DNA of 64,000 nucleotides from assembly GCF_012044895.1 (NCBI RefSeq), contig NZ_CP050695.1, forward strand, positions 2,076,501 through 2,140,500, in the 5' to 3' direction. Below, one piece after another: positions 9,299 to 18,021 of the stretch. The position numbers and the translations under genes were made by a program. Every line of letters starts with the position of its first letter. Position 1 is the stretch's first letter. Under the pieces are notes generated by a model, which did not search any database, was not told the DNA's origin, and saw only the letters and a list, made by a program, of their open reading frames with translations. This DNA is from Aquisalimonas sp. 2447. Lineage in GTDB: Bacteria; Pseudomonadota; Gammaproteobacteria; Nitrococcales; Aquisalimonadaceae.

Positions 9299-9937
9299 AT
9301 GCGCGTGGTATTGGTCGACGATCATCAGCTGGTCCGCACCGGCATCCGGCGCCTGCTGAGTGATACCGAAGAACTTGAAGTCGTAGGCGAGGCCGGCAGC
9401 GGTGAAGATGCGCTGCGCCTGGTCCGTGAGACGCGACCGGACGTTGTCCTCATGGACGTGAACATGCCCGGTATCGGGGGGCTGGAAGCCACACGGAAAC
9501 TCCTGCGGGTGGACCCGGAACTGCGCATCATCGCCCTGACCATCCACGTGGAGGAGCCCTATCCCAGTCGCCTGATGGAAGCCGGGGCCATGGGTTACAT
9601 CACCAAGGGCTGTAACGAGGGGGAGATCACCGATGCAATCCGCGCGGTCATGCGGGGTGAACGATACATCGGCGCCGACATTGCCCAGCAGATGGCGCTG
9701 GCCGGCTTCGATGGCACCCGTGACGGTGGTCTCGACAAGCTCTCCCAGCGGGAGATGCAGGTGATGATGATGGTGACGCAAGGCTATAAAATGCAGGAGA
9801 TTTCCGACACCCTGTGCCTCAGCCCGAAGACCATCAGTACCTATCGCTACCGACTCTACGAAAAACTCGGCGTAGAGACGGACGTGGAACTGACCCATCT
9901 GGCCATTCGACACGGCATGATCGAGCAGATGTCCTGA
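9299..9937 (+). CDS. uvrY: GacA/UvrY-type response regulator
   Basis: The 212-residue NarL/FixJ-family regulator has a receiver domain at residues 1-120. The phosphoacceptor is D53 in VVLMDVNMPG, with D7, D8 and K103 completing the acidic pocket. A LuxR-type helix-turn-helix covers about residues 145-205 (LSQREMQVMMMV, LSPKTISTYRYRLYEKLG). The C-terminal DVELTHLAIRHGMI is diagnostic of GacA/UvrY. In relatives it is activated by the hybrid kinase BarA/GacS and drives Csr/Rsm small RNAs; that kinase is not in this window. The conserved uvrY-uvrC-pgsA order supports the call. The ribosome binding site is GAGGAAA. Confidence 0.93.
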   Translation: MRVVLVDDHQLVRTGIRRLLSDTEELEVVGEAGSGEDALRLVRETRPDVVLMDVNMPGIGGLEATRKLLRVDPELRIIALTIHVEEPYPSRLMEAGAMGYITKGCNEGEITDAIRAVMRGERYIGADIAQQMALAGFDGTRDGGLDKLSQREMQVMMMVTQGYKMQEISDTLCLSPKTISTYRYRLYEKLGVETDVELTHLAIRHGMIEQMS

Positions 9938-9962
9938 TGCCCGAGACGGGCCGCGGAGAGCC

Positions 9963-10622
9963 ATGACCGAGCCAGCCCCCTTCGACCCGGACTGCCGCGC
10001 CTGTCCGCGTCTCGCCGGATTTCTGGATGAGATCCGCCAGTCGCATCCGGGCTATTTTGCCGCCCCGGTGCCCGCCTTCGGCGACCCACGGGGGCGCCTG
10101 CTTGTGGTGGGGCTGGCCCCGGGCATGCACGGGGCGAATCGCACCGGGCGGCCATTTACCGGTGACCATGCGGGCATCCTGTTGTACCGCACGCTCCACG
10201 AATTCGGCTTTGCCAACCAGCCCAACGGTGATGATCCGAAGGATGGCCTGACACTCCGGGATGCACGGATCATCAACGCGGTACGCTGCCTGCCGCCACA
10301 GAACAAGCCCACCGGCGGTGAGGTCCGCCAGTGCAACGGCTTCCTCCGACACGACCTGGACGCGGCGCCGGGCAACGCGGCGGTAATCACACTGGGGCAG
10401 GTCGCGCATCAGGCCGTGGTGCGCGCCTGGGGGCTGCGGCAGCGGGACTACCCGTTTGGCCACGGGCGCGAGTACGATCTCTCCGGTGGGCGCCGACTGA
10501 TTGCCAGTTATCATTGCAGCCGGTACAACACCCAGACACGACGCCTGACGCCGGACATGTTCCGCGGGGTGTTCGCCCGCGCGCGCACGCATCTCGACCA
10601 CGCAACCTGCGAAACCGCATGA
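9963..10622 (+). CDS. Uracil-DNA glycosylase, family 5 (UDGb)
   Basis: The 219-residue Fe-S DNA glycosylase is expected to remove uracil, and in characterised relatives also deaminated purines, from DNA. Motif A is GLAPGMHGANRTGRPFTGD. It lacks the catalytic acidic residue of family 4, which is the hallmark of family 5. Motif B is SYHCSRYNTQT near the C-terminus. Four cysteines suited to a [4Fe-4S] cluster are C13 and C16 (CRAC), NAVRCLPP and VRQCNGF. It starts 25 bp after the response regulator, and its stop overlaps the uvrC start (ATGA), which links it to nucleotide excision repair. Confidence 0.87.
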   Translation: MTEPAPFDPDCRACPRLAGFLDEIRQSHPGYFAAPVPAFGDPRGRLLVVGLAPGMHGANRTGRPFTGDHAGILLYRTLHEFGFANQPNGDDPKDGLTLRDARIINAVRCLPPQNKPTGGEVRQCNGFLRHDLDAAPGNAAVITLGQVAHQAVVRAWGLRQRDYPFGHGREYDLSGGRRLIASYHCSRYNTQTRRLTPDMFRGVFARARTHLDHATCETA

Positions 10623-12448
10623 GCGAAACGTCCTTCGACGCCCAGGCCCTGGTGCGCTCGCTGCCGGAGCAACCGGGCGTTTACCGGATGCTCGACAGCG
10701 ACGGCCAGGTGATCTACGTGGGCAAAGCCCGCAAGCTGCGGCGGCGTGTGGCGAGTTACTTCAACGCCTCGGTGAAGAACCCGCGCACCCGGGCGCTGGT
10801 GGCACAGGTGGCGGACATCAACTTCACGGTGACCCACACCGAAGCCGAGGCGTTGATCCTCGAGAACAACCTCATCAAGGAGTACAGCCCCCGTTACAAC
10901 GTGCTCCTGCGGGACGACAAGAGCTACCCCTACATCTATCTCTCGGCGCAGCAGCAGTTTCCGCGCCTGGGGTTCCACCGCGGCGCCCGTCGCACACCCG
11001 GGCGCTACTTCGGTCCGTTCCCCAGCGCCGGCGCAGTGCGCGAGACGCTCAGTCACCTGCAGAAGGTGTTTCCGGTACGCCAGTGCGAGGATACGTTCTT
11101 CGCCAACCGTTCACGGCCCTGTCTGCAATACCAGATCAAACGCTGCACCGCGCCGTGCGTGGGCTACATCTCCCCCGAGGAGTACGCCCGCGACGTGGAG
11201 CACGCCGTCATGTTCCTGGAGGGCAAGAGCGGGGAGGTCATCGACCGGCTGGTGGCGCAGATGGAACAGGCCTCGGAGGCCCTGGATTTCGAAGCTGCCG
11301 CGAGACTGCGGGACCGCATCGCCACCCTGCGGCGGATTCAGGAGAAGCAGGCCATCACGGGCGAGAAAGGGGATCTGGACGTGGTTGCCGGCCTCACCGA
11401 GGCGGGGGTGACCTGCATTCAGGTGTTCGTGATCCGTAACGGCCAGAACCTTGGCAACAAGAGCTTTTTCCCCAGGGCGCCGGACGCCACGGATACCGGT
11501 GACGTCCTGGCGGCGTTCATGGCGCGCTACTACCTGGGTCGGGACACGCCCAAGGAAATCCTGGTGAACATGGACGTACCCGAGCGGGACGTGCTCGAGG
11601 CAGCCCTCGGACAGGATGCCGGGCATGTGGTACACATCCGCCATCGTGTGCGGTCGGATCGGCGGCGCTGGGTGGAAATGGCGGTAAACAACGCCCGCAC
11701 CGCGCTGCAGAGCCGTGCGGCCCAGAACGCGGGGCAGGGCAGGCGCATGGAAGCGCTGCAGCAAGCCCTGGACCTGGAGGCAATGCCGGATCGGCTGGAG
11801 TGCTTTGACATCTCCCATACCGGCGGTGAGGCCACTGTCGCCTCCTGCGTCGTGTTCGATGCCGAGGGGGCGGTGAAATCGGACTACCGGCGGTTCAACA
11901 TTGCCGACATCGAGCCCGGCGACGATTATGCCGCCATGCGACAGGCACTGGAGCGGCGGTACCTGCGGCTGAAACGGGGCGAGGGTATTCTCCCGGACCT
12001 TTTGATTATCGACGGCGGGCAGGGACAGGTGCGCCAGGCCATGGAGGTTCTGGAAGAGCTGCAGGTGGACGGCGTGACGGTGCTCGGCATTTCCAAGGGC
12101 CCCGACCGGCGCCCGGGGGAGGAGAAACTCTATCTCCCCGAACGTGACGAAACAGTTATACTGCCGCCGGATTCCGCTGCGCTGCACTTGCTGCAGCAGA
12201 TCCGGGACGAGGCGCACCGGTTCGCCATTACCGGGCACCGGACCCGCCGGGGCAAGGCAAGACAGCGTTCGCAGCTGGATGACGTGCCCGGCCTTGGGCC
12301 AAAGCGCCGCCAGAACATCCTCAAGCAGTTCGGCGGCCTCAGGGCAGTCTCCCGCGCCGGAGTTGACGATCTTGCGCGGGTCCCCGGCGTCAGCCGGGAA
12401 TTGGCGCAACGGGTGTACGACACATTCCATGGAGATGCGAAGGACTGA
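10619..12448 (+). CDS. uvrC: Excinuclease ABC subunit C
   Basis: The 609-residue UvrC makes both incisions in nucleotide excision repair after UvrAB loading. The N-terminal GIY-YIG nuclease domain (PGVYRMLDSDGQVIYVGKA) is followed by a UVR domain at about residues 205-240 (EQASEALDFEAAARLRDRI). An RNase H-like nuclease domain (LECFDISHTGGEATVASCV, LLIIDGGQGQV) and a C-terminal double helix-hairpin-helix (DDVPGLGPKRRQNILKQFGG) complete it. ATG 10619 overlaps the UDG stop by 4 bp and gives the standard UvrC length. Confidence 0.97.
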   Translation: MSETSFDAQALVRSLPEQPGVYRMLDSDGQVIYVGKARKLRRRVASYFNASVKNPRTRALVAQVADINFTVTHTEAEALILENNLIKEYSPRYNVLLRDDKSYPYIYLSAQQQFPRLGFHRGARRTPGRYFGPFPSAGAVRETLSHLQKVFPVRQCEDTFFANRSRPCLQYQIKRCTAPCVGYISPEEYARDVEHAVMFLEGKSGEVIDRLVAQMEQASEALDFEAAARLRDRIATLRRIQEKQAITGEKGDLDVVAGLTEAGVTCIQVFVIRNGQNLGNKSFFPRAPDATDTGDVLAAFMARYYLGRDTPKEILVNMDVPERDVLEAALGQDAGHVVHIRHRVRSDRRRWVEMAVNNARTALQSRAAQNAGQGRRMEALQQALDLEAMPDRLECFDISHTGGEATVASCVVFDAEGAVKSDYRRFNIADIEPGDDYAAMRQALERRYLRLKRGEGILPDLLIIDGGQGQVRQAMEVLEELQVDGVTVLGISKGPDRRPGEEKLYLPERDETVILPPDSAALHLLQQIRDEAHRFAITGHRTRRGKARQRSQLDDVPGLGPKRRQNILKQFGGLRAVSRAGVDDLARVPGVSRELAQRVYDTFHGDAKD

Positions 12449-12455
12449 TCAACCG

Positions 12456-13037
12456 ATGCAGCTGAATTTGCCCAACAGCCTGACCCTGGCACGCATCGTC
12501 ATGATCCCGATCTTCGGGCTGGTGTTCTTTCTGCCCGTGGAGTGGGCCGGCCTGGTGGCCGCACTGGTCTTCGGCCTGGCCGCGGTCACGGACTGGCTGG
12601 ATGGTTACCTGGCGCGACGCTGGGAACAGACTTCGGCCTTCGGCGCGTTCCTCGACCCGGTGGCGGACAAGCTGATGGTGGCGGTGGCCCTGGTGGCGCT
12701 GGTTGCCGTGAATCCGTCGCCCTGGTTCGCCTTTGCTGCAGCGGTGATTATCGGCCGCGAGATTGCTGTCTCGGCGCTGCGTGAATGGATGGCGGAACTC
12801 GGCAAGCGTGCCACCGTGGCGGTGAGCATGATCGGCAAGTTCAAGACGGCGGCGCAGATGATTGCCATTGTCATGCTGCTCTACGGGGAGCCTGTGTTGG
12901 GTCTGCCGACTTCCATCCTTGGCCTTCTCCTGCTCTATATCGCCGCCGGGCTGACGCTCTGGTCCATGATTATCTACCTGCGTGCGGCCTGGGTGGTACT
13001 GGAGGGTAGCCCCAGGGAACCTGGCGGCGAGTCGTAG
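12456..13037 (+). CDS. pgsA: CDP-diacylglycerol-glycerol-3-phosphate 3-phosphatidyltransferase
   Basis: The 193-residue inner-membrane enzyme makes phosphatidylglycerol phosphate, the first committed step to phosphatidylglycerol and cardiolipin. The CDP-alcohol phosphotransferase motif is complete: DWLDGYLAR, then FGAFLDPVAD. About five hydrophobic segments are visible. ATG 12456 gives MQLNLPNSLTLARI, which aligns with E. coli PgsA. An in-frame ATG at 12429 is less likely. AAGGA lies 11 bases upstream. The uvrC-pgsA-tRNA arrangement is conserved in gammaproteobacteria. Confidence 0.96.
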   Translation: MQLNLPNSLTLARIVMIPIFGLVFFLPVEWAGLVAALVFGLAAVTDWLDGYLARRWEQTSAFGAFLDPVADKLMVAVALVALVAVNPSPWFAFAAAVIIGREIAVSALREWMAELGKRATVAVSMIGKFKTAAQMIAIVMLLYGEPVLGLPTSILGLLLLYIAAGLTLWSMIIYLRAAWVVLEGSPREPGGES

Positions 13038-13039
13038 AC

Positions 13040-13067
13040 TTGACAGTCTGTGCTCCGGGGCTAGAAT
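13040..13067 (+). promoter_or_regulatory. Sigma-70 promoter of tRNA-Gly
   Basis: TTGACA (13040-13045), a 16-bp spacer and TAGAAT (13062-13067) are followed by a GC-rich discriminator, AGCGCC, typical of stringently controlled stable-RNA promoters. The predicted start is near 13074, about 6 nt before the tRNA. The promoter begins 3 bp after the pgsA stop. Confidence 0.8.
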
Positions 13068-13080
13068 AGCGCCTCCTTAC

Positions 13081-13156
<76 letters not shown>

Positions 13157-13162
13157 GATCCG

Positions 13163-13197
13163 GAACCCCGGCCCATCCCGCCGGGGTTCGTTGTTTC
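13163..13197 (+). terminator. Rho-independent terminator after tRNA-Gly
   Basis: A perfect 10-bp GC-rich stem (13163-13172 with 13180-13189, GAACCCCGGC) with a 7-nt loop is followed by the T-rich GTTGTTTCT. It would separate tRNA-Gly from the next tRNA. Confidence 0.75.
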
Positions 13198-13276
13198 TGC
13201 TCCCGCAGAAGCAGGCCGCCAACAGCCGCGCCTCGTGGCCTCGGCGGACGAGCATGTTAGACTACGCCCCAACAAG

Positions 13277-13350
13277 GGCTCGGTGGCAGAGTGGTGATGC
13301 AGCGGACTGCAAATCCGCGTACGTCGGTTCGATTCCGGCCCGAGCCTCCA
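13277..13350 (+). tRNA. cysT: tRNA-Cys (GCA)
   Basis: This 74-nt tRNA has an acceptor stem GGCTCGG pairing with CCGAGCC, an anticodon loop CTGCAAA (GCA) and a T-arm loop TTCGATT, with CCA encoded. A possible extended -10 (TGTTAGACT) followed by ACGCCCC lies about 20 nt upstream, so it may have its own promoter. Confidence 0.96.
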
Positions 13351-13428
13351 TCCTATGATCGGCCCGTTCGTCATCTCCCGCGCGCCGTTCAGGTCGCCGG
13401 AGTGGCTGGCCTGATCGGATTCAACTGC

Positions 13429-13515
13429 GCGGGTGTGATGGAACAGGTAGACATAGCAGACTTAAAATCTGCTGGGCGTTCGCCCGTGCCGGTTCGAGTC
13501 CGGCCACCCGCACCA
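13429..13515 (+). tRNA. leuZ: tRNA-Leu (TAA)
   Basis: This 87-nt class II tRNA has an acceptor stem GCGGGTG pairing with CACCCGC, an anticodon loop CTTAAAA (TAA), a long variable arm (TGGGCGTTCGCCCG), a T-arm GGTTCGAGTCC and an encoded CCA. It follows tRNA-Cys after 78 bp. Confidence 0.96.
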
Positions 13516-13550
13516 TTTCCCGCGCCGGCCAGGTTCACGAGTGGCCAGCC

Positions 13551-14138
13551 ATGAGTGACGACGCCTCCGTCCTCTGGGACCGCCGCTACCAGGGCGTCAC
13601 GCCGCGGGACCGTCGGGCCGCGGAGGTGCTGGTGGAGAATACCCACCTTTTGCCGCACCAGGGCGAGGCCCTGGACCTGGCCGCCGGTGTTGCCGCCAAT
13701 GCCTTCGTGCTGGCCCGGCTTGGCATGGCAGCGGAGGCGTGGGACCAATCCGCAACGGCCACCCAGATCGTCGCTGCACATGCCCGGGAAACCGGCTTGG
13801 GGGTGGTCGCCCGCAACCGGGACGTTGTGGCTCAGCCGCCCGCAGCCCGCAGTTTCGATGTGATTGTCGTCAGCGCCTTCCTGAATCGTGATCTGTGCGG
13901 TGCCATAGCCGACGCGCTGCGTCCCGGCGGGTTGCTGTTCTATCAGACCTACTGCCAGACCCGGGTCACCCAGTCAGGCCCGTCCAACCCGGACTTCCTG
14001 CTGGCCGATGGCGAACTGCTGCAGCTGTTCGCGGGCCTTGCTCCCGTGGTATACCGCGAGGAGCAGTGCCTGGGTGACCCCTTTCGCGGTTTCCGTGATC
14101 GCGCCATGCTGGTAGCGCGTCAGCCAGAATCCGCCTGA
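13551..14138 (+). CDS. Class I SAM-dependent methyltransferase (TehB-like)
   Basis: The 195-residue protein has a Rossmann methyltransferase fold. Motif I is LDLAAGVAANAFVLARLG, motif II acidic strand AEAWDQS, and a motif-IV-like FDVIVVSAFLNRDLC precedes the strand LRPGGLLFYQTYCQTR. The arrangement resembles TehB and small thiopurine- or tellurite-type methyltransferases. Motif I has Ala where most members have Gly-x-Gly (AAGVAAN). The substrate is unknown. It begins 35 bp after tRNA-Leu and ends 15 bp before pyk. Confidence 0.75.
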   Translation: MSDDASVLWDRRYQGVTPRDRRAAEVLVENTHLLPHQGEALDLAAGVAANAFVLARLGMAAEAWDQSATATQIVAAHARETGLGVVARNRDVVAQPPAARSFDVIVVSAFLNRDLCGAIADALRPGGLLFYQTYCQTRVTQSGPSNPDFLLADGELLQLFAGLAPVVYREEQCLGDPFRGFRDRAMLVARQPESA

Positions 14139-14153
14139 CAGGAGCCAGCGGCG

Positions 14154-15575
14154 ATGCCGAGACGCACCAAGATTGTTGCCACCCTGGGACCCGCCACCGA
14201 TGCGCCCGAGGTGCTCGAGGCCATTGTCCGGGCCGGGGTCTCCGTGGTTCGGCTCAATTTCTCCCACGGACGTTCCGATGACCACCTGCTGCGCGTCCAG
14301 GCGGTGCGTGACGCGTCGGCACGCGCCGGTCGGGACGTGGCCGTCCTGGCGGATCTGCAGGGACCGAAGATCCGCATCGACCGCTTTCGCGAAGGCCCGG
14401 TTGAGCTGGTGGAAGGGGAGAGCTTTTTCCTGGACGCGGAACTCGACCCCGAGGGTGGCACCCGGGAGGGCGTTGGCCTGACCTACAAGCAGTTGCCGGA
14501 GGATGTCGACCCCGGGGATGTGCTGCTGCTGGACGATGGCCAGATCGTGCTGCAGGTGGAGCGTATTGAAGGGTCACGGATCCACTGCCGGGTGGACCTG
14601 GGCGGTCAATTATCGGACAACAAGGGCATCAATCGGCAGGGCGGCGGGCTCTCGGCGCCGGCGCTGACCGACAAGGACCGCGCCGACATCGCCACTGCGG
14701 CTGCCATGGCCGCTGATTATGTGGCTGTCTCCTTCCCCCGTTCCGCGGCGGACCTTGAAGAGGCCAGAGATCTGCTCACCGCCGCAGGAAGCGATGCCGG
14801 TATTGTCGCCAAGATCGAGCGGGCCGAGGCGGTGGCGGTCATTGAAGAGATTATCGGCGCATCGGATGCCGTGATGGTTGCCCGCGGTGACCTGGGTGTG
14901 GAAATCGGCGATGAGGAACTGCCAGGGGTGCAGAAGCGGATCATCGCGACGGCGCGGGAGATGAACCGGGTGGCCATCACGGCAACGCAGATGATGGAGT
15001 CCATGATCAACCACGCCAATCCGACCCGCGCGGAAGTCATGGACGTGGCCAATGCGGTGATGGATGGCACCGATGCCGTCATGCTCTCGGCGGAGACCGC
15101 CGCAGGTCGCTACCCGGTACGCACGGTGGAGGCCATGGCGCGGATCTGTCTCGGCGCCGAGCGTCAGCGCACCACCCAGCGCTCCCATCATCGCCTGGAC
15201 TCCCAATTCGGCCGTATCGACGAGGCCATCGCCATGGCGGCCATGTACACCGCCAATCATCTCGATGTCGGCGCCATCATTGCGCTGACGGAATCCGGTG
15301 CCACAGCGCTGTGGATGTCCCGGATCAGTTCAGGCATTCCCATCTACGCACTCACGCAGCATCCCACCACACGTCGACGCACCGCACTGTACCGGGGAGT
15401 GTTTCCGCTGGCGTTCGATATCATGCACCACGACGCGGCAGCAGTGGTGCGGGACGCGGTGGAGACCCTTAAGGGCGAAGGGCTGGTGGCCGAGGGTGAA
15501 CTGGTGATCATTACCAAGGGCGAGTTCTCCGGTATTTCCGGGGGCACCAACGCCATGAAAATCGTCCGCGCCTGA
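14154..15575 (+). CDS. pyk: Pyruvate kinase
   Basis: The 473-residue glycolytic enzyme converts phosphoenolpyruvate and ADP to pyruvate and ATP. The N-terminal RTKIVATLGPA, the nucleotide-binding LNFSHG, the active-site MVARGDLGVEIGDEELP and ITATQMMESMI are all present. The C-terminal allosteric domain (VGAIIALTESGATALWMSR) is complete. The length fits the type II (PykA-like) enzyme. A CAGGAG ribosome binding site lies at 14138-14143. A hairpin-forming sequence at 15595-15631 follows the gene. Confidence 0.96.
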   Translation: MPRRTKIVATLGPATDAPEVLEAIVRAGVSVVRLNFSHGRSDDHLLRVQAVRDASARAGRDVAVLADLQGPKIRIDRFREGPVELVEGESFFLDAELDPEGGTREGVGLTYKQLPEDVDPGDVLLLDDGQIVLQVERIEGSRIHCRVDLGGQLSDNKGINRQGGGLSAPALTDKDRADIATAAAMAADYVAVSFPRSAADLEEARDLLTAAGSDAGIVAKIERAEAVAVIEEIIGASDAVMVARGDLGVEIGDEELPGVQKRIIATAREMNRVAITATQMMESMINHANPTRAEVMDVANAVMDGTDAVMLSAETAAGRYPVRTVEAMARICLGAERQRTTQRSHHRLDSQFGRIDEAIAMAAMYTANHLDVGAIIALTESGATALWMSRISSGIPIYALTQHPTTRRRTALYRGVFPLAFDIMHHDAAAVVRDAVETLKGEGLVAEGELVIITKGEFSGISGGTNAMKIVRA

Positions 15576-15594
15576 TCCCCATCATGGCCCCGAC

Positions 15595-15631
15595 GGAATA
15601 TTGCACTGGTACATTTCCCCAGTACAATTCC
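15595..15631 (+). promoter_or_regulatory. Sigma-70 promoter of the liv operon inside a hairpin
   Basis: TTGCAC (15601-15606), a 16-bp spacer and TACAAT (15623-15628) form a good sigma-70 promoter for livG. The same bases form an imperfect hairpin: 15595-15609 pairs with 15619-15631 with a 2-nt bulge and one mismatch. If transcribed from pyk the hairpin might act as a terminator, and CGGGTTTTG follows it. Confidence 0.65.
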
Positions 15632-15662
15632 GGGTTTTGGCCATGAAGCCGGGGGGTTGGGC

Positions 15663-16445
15663 GTGATCAGGATCGAGCATGTCGCCAAGGCTTTCGGTGG
15701 GTTGCAGGCAGTTCGTGATGTATCACTTGAAGTTGAGCCTGGCAGCATCACCGGATTGATCGGCCCGAACGGGGCCGGCAAAAGCACCCTGTTCAACATC
15801 ATCGCCGGCCTGATTCCCGCCGACACCGGACGCATCTACCTGGAAGGGCAGGATATAACCGGGCGGCGCCCCCACCAGCTGTTCCACCAGGGGCTGGTGC
15901 GCACGTTCCAGGTGCCCCACGAATTCGCCCGCATGACGGTACGCGAGAATCTCATGGTGGTGCCGCCGGCGCAGGTGGGAGAAAACCTGCTGCAGAGCTG
16001 GTTCCGCTGGGGCAAGGTGCGCCGGCAGGAAAGTGCCGTCCGGGATCGGGCCGAGGACGTGCTGGAGTTCCTGTCGCTTGATCATCTTGCCGACGAACGG
16101 GCCGGGAACCTCTCCGGTGGCCAGAAGAAACTGCTGGACCTGGGGCGCACCATGATGACCGACGCCCGCGCGGTGCTGCTGGACGAGCCGGGGGCCGGGG
16201 TCAATCGCACGCTGCTGGGTAAAATCTCCGACGCGATCCAGCGGTTGAACCGAGAACGCGGTTATACGTTCTTCCTCATCGAACACGACATGGATCTCAT
16301 CGCCAAGCTGTGTGATCCGGTCCATGTCATGGCCAACGGCGGGCTCATCGCCTCCGGGCCGATGGCGGAGATCCGCGAGAACGCAGAAGTGCGCGAGGCC
16401 TATCTCGGCGGCGGCGTGAGCGCAACCATGGGTGCATCAGAATGA
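15663..16445 (+). CDS. livG: ABC transporter ATP-binding protein, LivG type
   Basis: The 260-residue ATPase is one of two for a hydrophobic amino acid uptake transporter (HAAT family). Walker A is GPNGAGKST, the signature is LSGGQKK, Walker B is AVLLDEPGAGV and the H-loop is LIEHDMD. The extended LivG-type insert around VRTFQVPHEFARMTVREN is present. GTG 15663 is preferred because a run of six G at 15651-15656 is correctly spaced from it, whereas TTG 15657 directly abuts that run. The 3' end overlaps livF by 4 bp. The amino acid substrate is inferred from family only. Confidence 0.85.
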   Translation: MIRIEHVAKAFGGLQAVRDVSLEVEPGSITGLIGPNGAGKSTLFNIIAGLIPADTGRIYLEGQDITGRRPHQLFHQGLVRTFQVPHEFARMTVRENLMVVPPAQVGENLLQSWFRWGKVRRQESAVRDRAEDVLEFLSLDHLADERAGNLSGGQKKLLDLGRTMMTDARAVLLDEPGAGVNRTLLGKISDAIQRLNRERGYTFFLIEHDMDLIAKLCDPVHVMANGGLIASGPMAEIRENAEVREAYLGGGVSATMGASE

Positions 16446-17146
16446 GTCTGCTCCAGGCAAACGACATCTACGGGGGCTACGGCGGCGCCGACATCCTCAA
16501 CGGCGCCAGCGTCCGCGTCGAAGACGACGAAATCGTGGTCATCATCGGTGCCAACGGCGCCGGCAAATCCACGCTCATGAAGGCGGTGTTCGGTCTGCTC
16601 CATGTGCGTTCCGGGCAGGTACGCTACCGGGGTGACGACATCACCAACAGCAAGCCGGAACAGATGGTGGGGCGTGGCATCGCTTACGTTCCCCAGGAGC
16701 ACAACGTCTTCCCCTCGCTGACGGTCCAGGAGAACCTGGAGATGGGCGCCTACGCCATCAAGGGGGATCTGCGGCCGCGGCTGGAGAAAGTGTTCTCCGT
16801 GTTTCCGCGCCTCCGTGAACGCCGCCGTCAGGATGCCGGGCTGATGTCCGGCGGTGAACGACAGATGGTGGCCATGGGGCGCGCGCTGATGATCGACCCG
16901 CAGCTGCTGATGCTCGACGAACCCACCGCGGGCCTGTCACCACGCCTGATCGATGACACCTTCGAGCGCATTCGTGAAATCCGGGCGCTGGGCATTGGCG
17001 TGCTGATGGTGGAACAAAACGCCAAACAGGCCCTGGGAGTGGCCGATCGCGGCTATGTGCTGGCCACCGGCGCCAACCGCTTTGAGGACACCGGGAAGAA
17101 CCTGCTCGACAACCGCGAAGTCGCGGAAATGTTCCTGGGGGGCTGA
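16442..17146 (+). CDS. livF: ABC transporter ATP-binding protein, LivF type
   Basis: This 234-residue ATPase is the partner of LivG. Walker A is GANGAGKST, signature MSGGERQM, Walker B LLMLDEPTAGLSP and H-loop MVEQNAKQAL, the last being typical of LivF. The ATG overlaps the livG stop (ATGA) and the permease gene follows after 5 bp, so the four transporter genes are one translationally coupled operon. Confidence 0.88.
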   Translation: MSLLQANDIYGGYGGADILNGASVRVEDDEIVVIIGANGAGKSTLMKAVFGLLHVRSGQVRYRGDDITNSKPEQMVGRGIAYVPQEHNVFPSLTVQENLEMGAYAIKGDLRPRLEKVFSVFPRLRERRRQDAGLMSGGERQMVAMGRALMIDPQLLMLDEPTAGLSPRLIDDTFERIREIRALGIGVLMVEQNAKQALGVADRGYVLATGANRFEDTGKNLLDNREVAEMFLGG

Positions 17147-17151
17147 CCGAC

Positions 17152-18021
17152 GTGTACATCCTGATCGAACTTCTGCAACTGAGCATTTACGGGATCGTTC
17201 TGGGCAGCATCCTGACCCTGGGTGCCATCGGCGTGTCCATGATCTTCGGCATCCTGCGCTTCGCGCACTTTGCCCATGGCGACCTCATCACCGTCGGCGC
17301 CTACGTGGGCATGGGCTTCCTGATGATGACTCACGCCCCGGTCTGGACCGCACTGCCCGCCGGCATGATCGGCGCAGCCATTGTCGCGGTGCTCATTGAC
17401 CAGACCGTGTACAAGCGCATCCGGCGGACGCAGCCGGTGATCCTGCTGATCTCCTCCTTCGGCATCGGCCTGATTCTGCGCAGCCTGGTCCAGGTCATCT
17501 GGGGGCCCAGCGTTTACAGCTTCCCGGGCGGCATTCAGCGGCCCTGGATGGTCTGGGAACTTGCGATCATTCCCAATCACCTGTGGATTCTTCTTGCGGC
17601 AGTGGTCATTGTCACCGCCCTGCACCTCTTCCTCACCCGCACGCGCATCGGCAAGGCCATGCGGGCCATGTCCGACAACATGGACCTGGCGCTGGTCACC
17701 GGCATCCCCGCCGAACGTGTGATCATGATCACCTGGCTGTTGGGTGGCGCGCTGGCTGCAGGGGCCGGCGTGCTGTTGGGCATGGACTCCCGGCTGACGC
17801 CGACCATGGGCTGGAACATCCTGCTGCCGGTCTTCGCCGCGGCGATTGTCGGCGGCATCGGCCGACCCTACGGGGCGATTGCCGGCGGCATGCTGATTGG
17901 GCTGGCCATGGAAATCTCGACCCTGTTCCTCGAGCCGTCGTACAAGCCGGCGGTGGCATTCCTCATCATGGTGGCGGTGCTCATCATCCGCCCGCAGGGC
18001 ATCTTCAAGGGGGCGTGGTAA
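17152..18021 (+). CDS. livH: Branched-chain amino acid ABC transporter permease, LivH type
   Basis: This 289-residue integral membrane permease has about eight hydrophobic segments. The LivH-type N-terminal segment GIVLGSILTLGAIGVSMIFG and the cytoplasmic loop RTRIGKAMRAMSDNMDLA with the EAA-like site GIPAERV are visible. It starts at GTG 17152, and its TAA overlaps the next ATG by one base (TAATG), indicating strong coupling with livM. It forms the membrane channel together with LivM. Confidence 0.88.
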   Translation: MYILIELLQLSIYGIVLGSILTLGAIGVSMIFGILRFAHFAHGDLITVGAYVGMGFLMMTHAPVWTALPAGMIGAAIVAVLIDQTVYKRIRRTQPVILLISSFGIGLILRSLVQVIWGPSVYSFPGGIQRPWMVWELAIIPNHLWILLAAVVIVTALHLFLTRTRIGKAMRAMSDNMDLALVTGIPAERVIMITWLLGGALAAGAGVLLGMDSRLTPTMGWNILLPVFAAAIVGGIGRPYGAIAGGMLIGLAMEISTLFLEPSYKPAVAFLIMVAVLIIRPQGIFKGAW

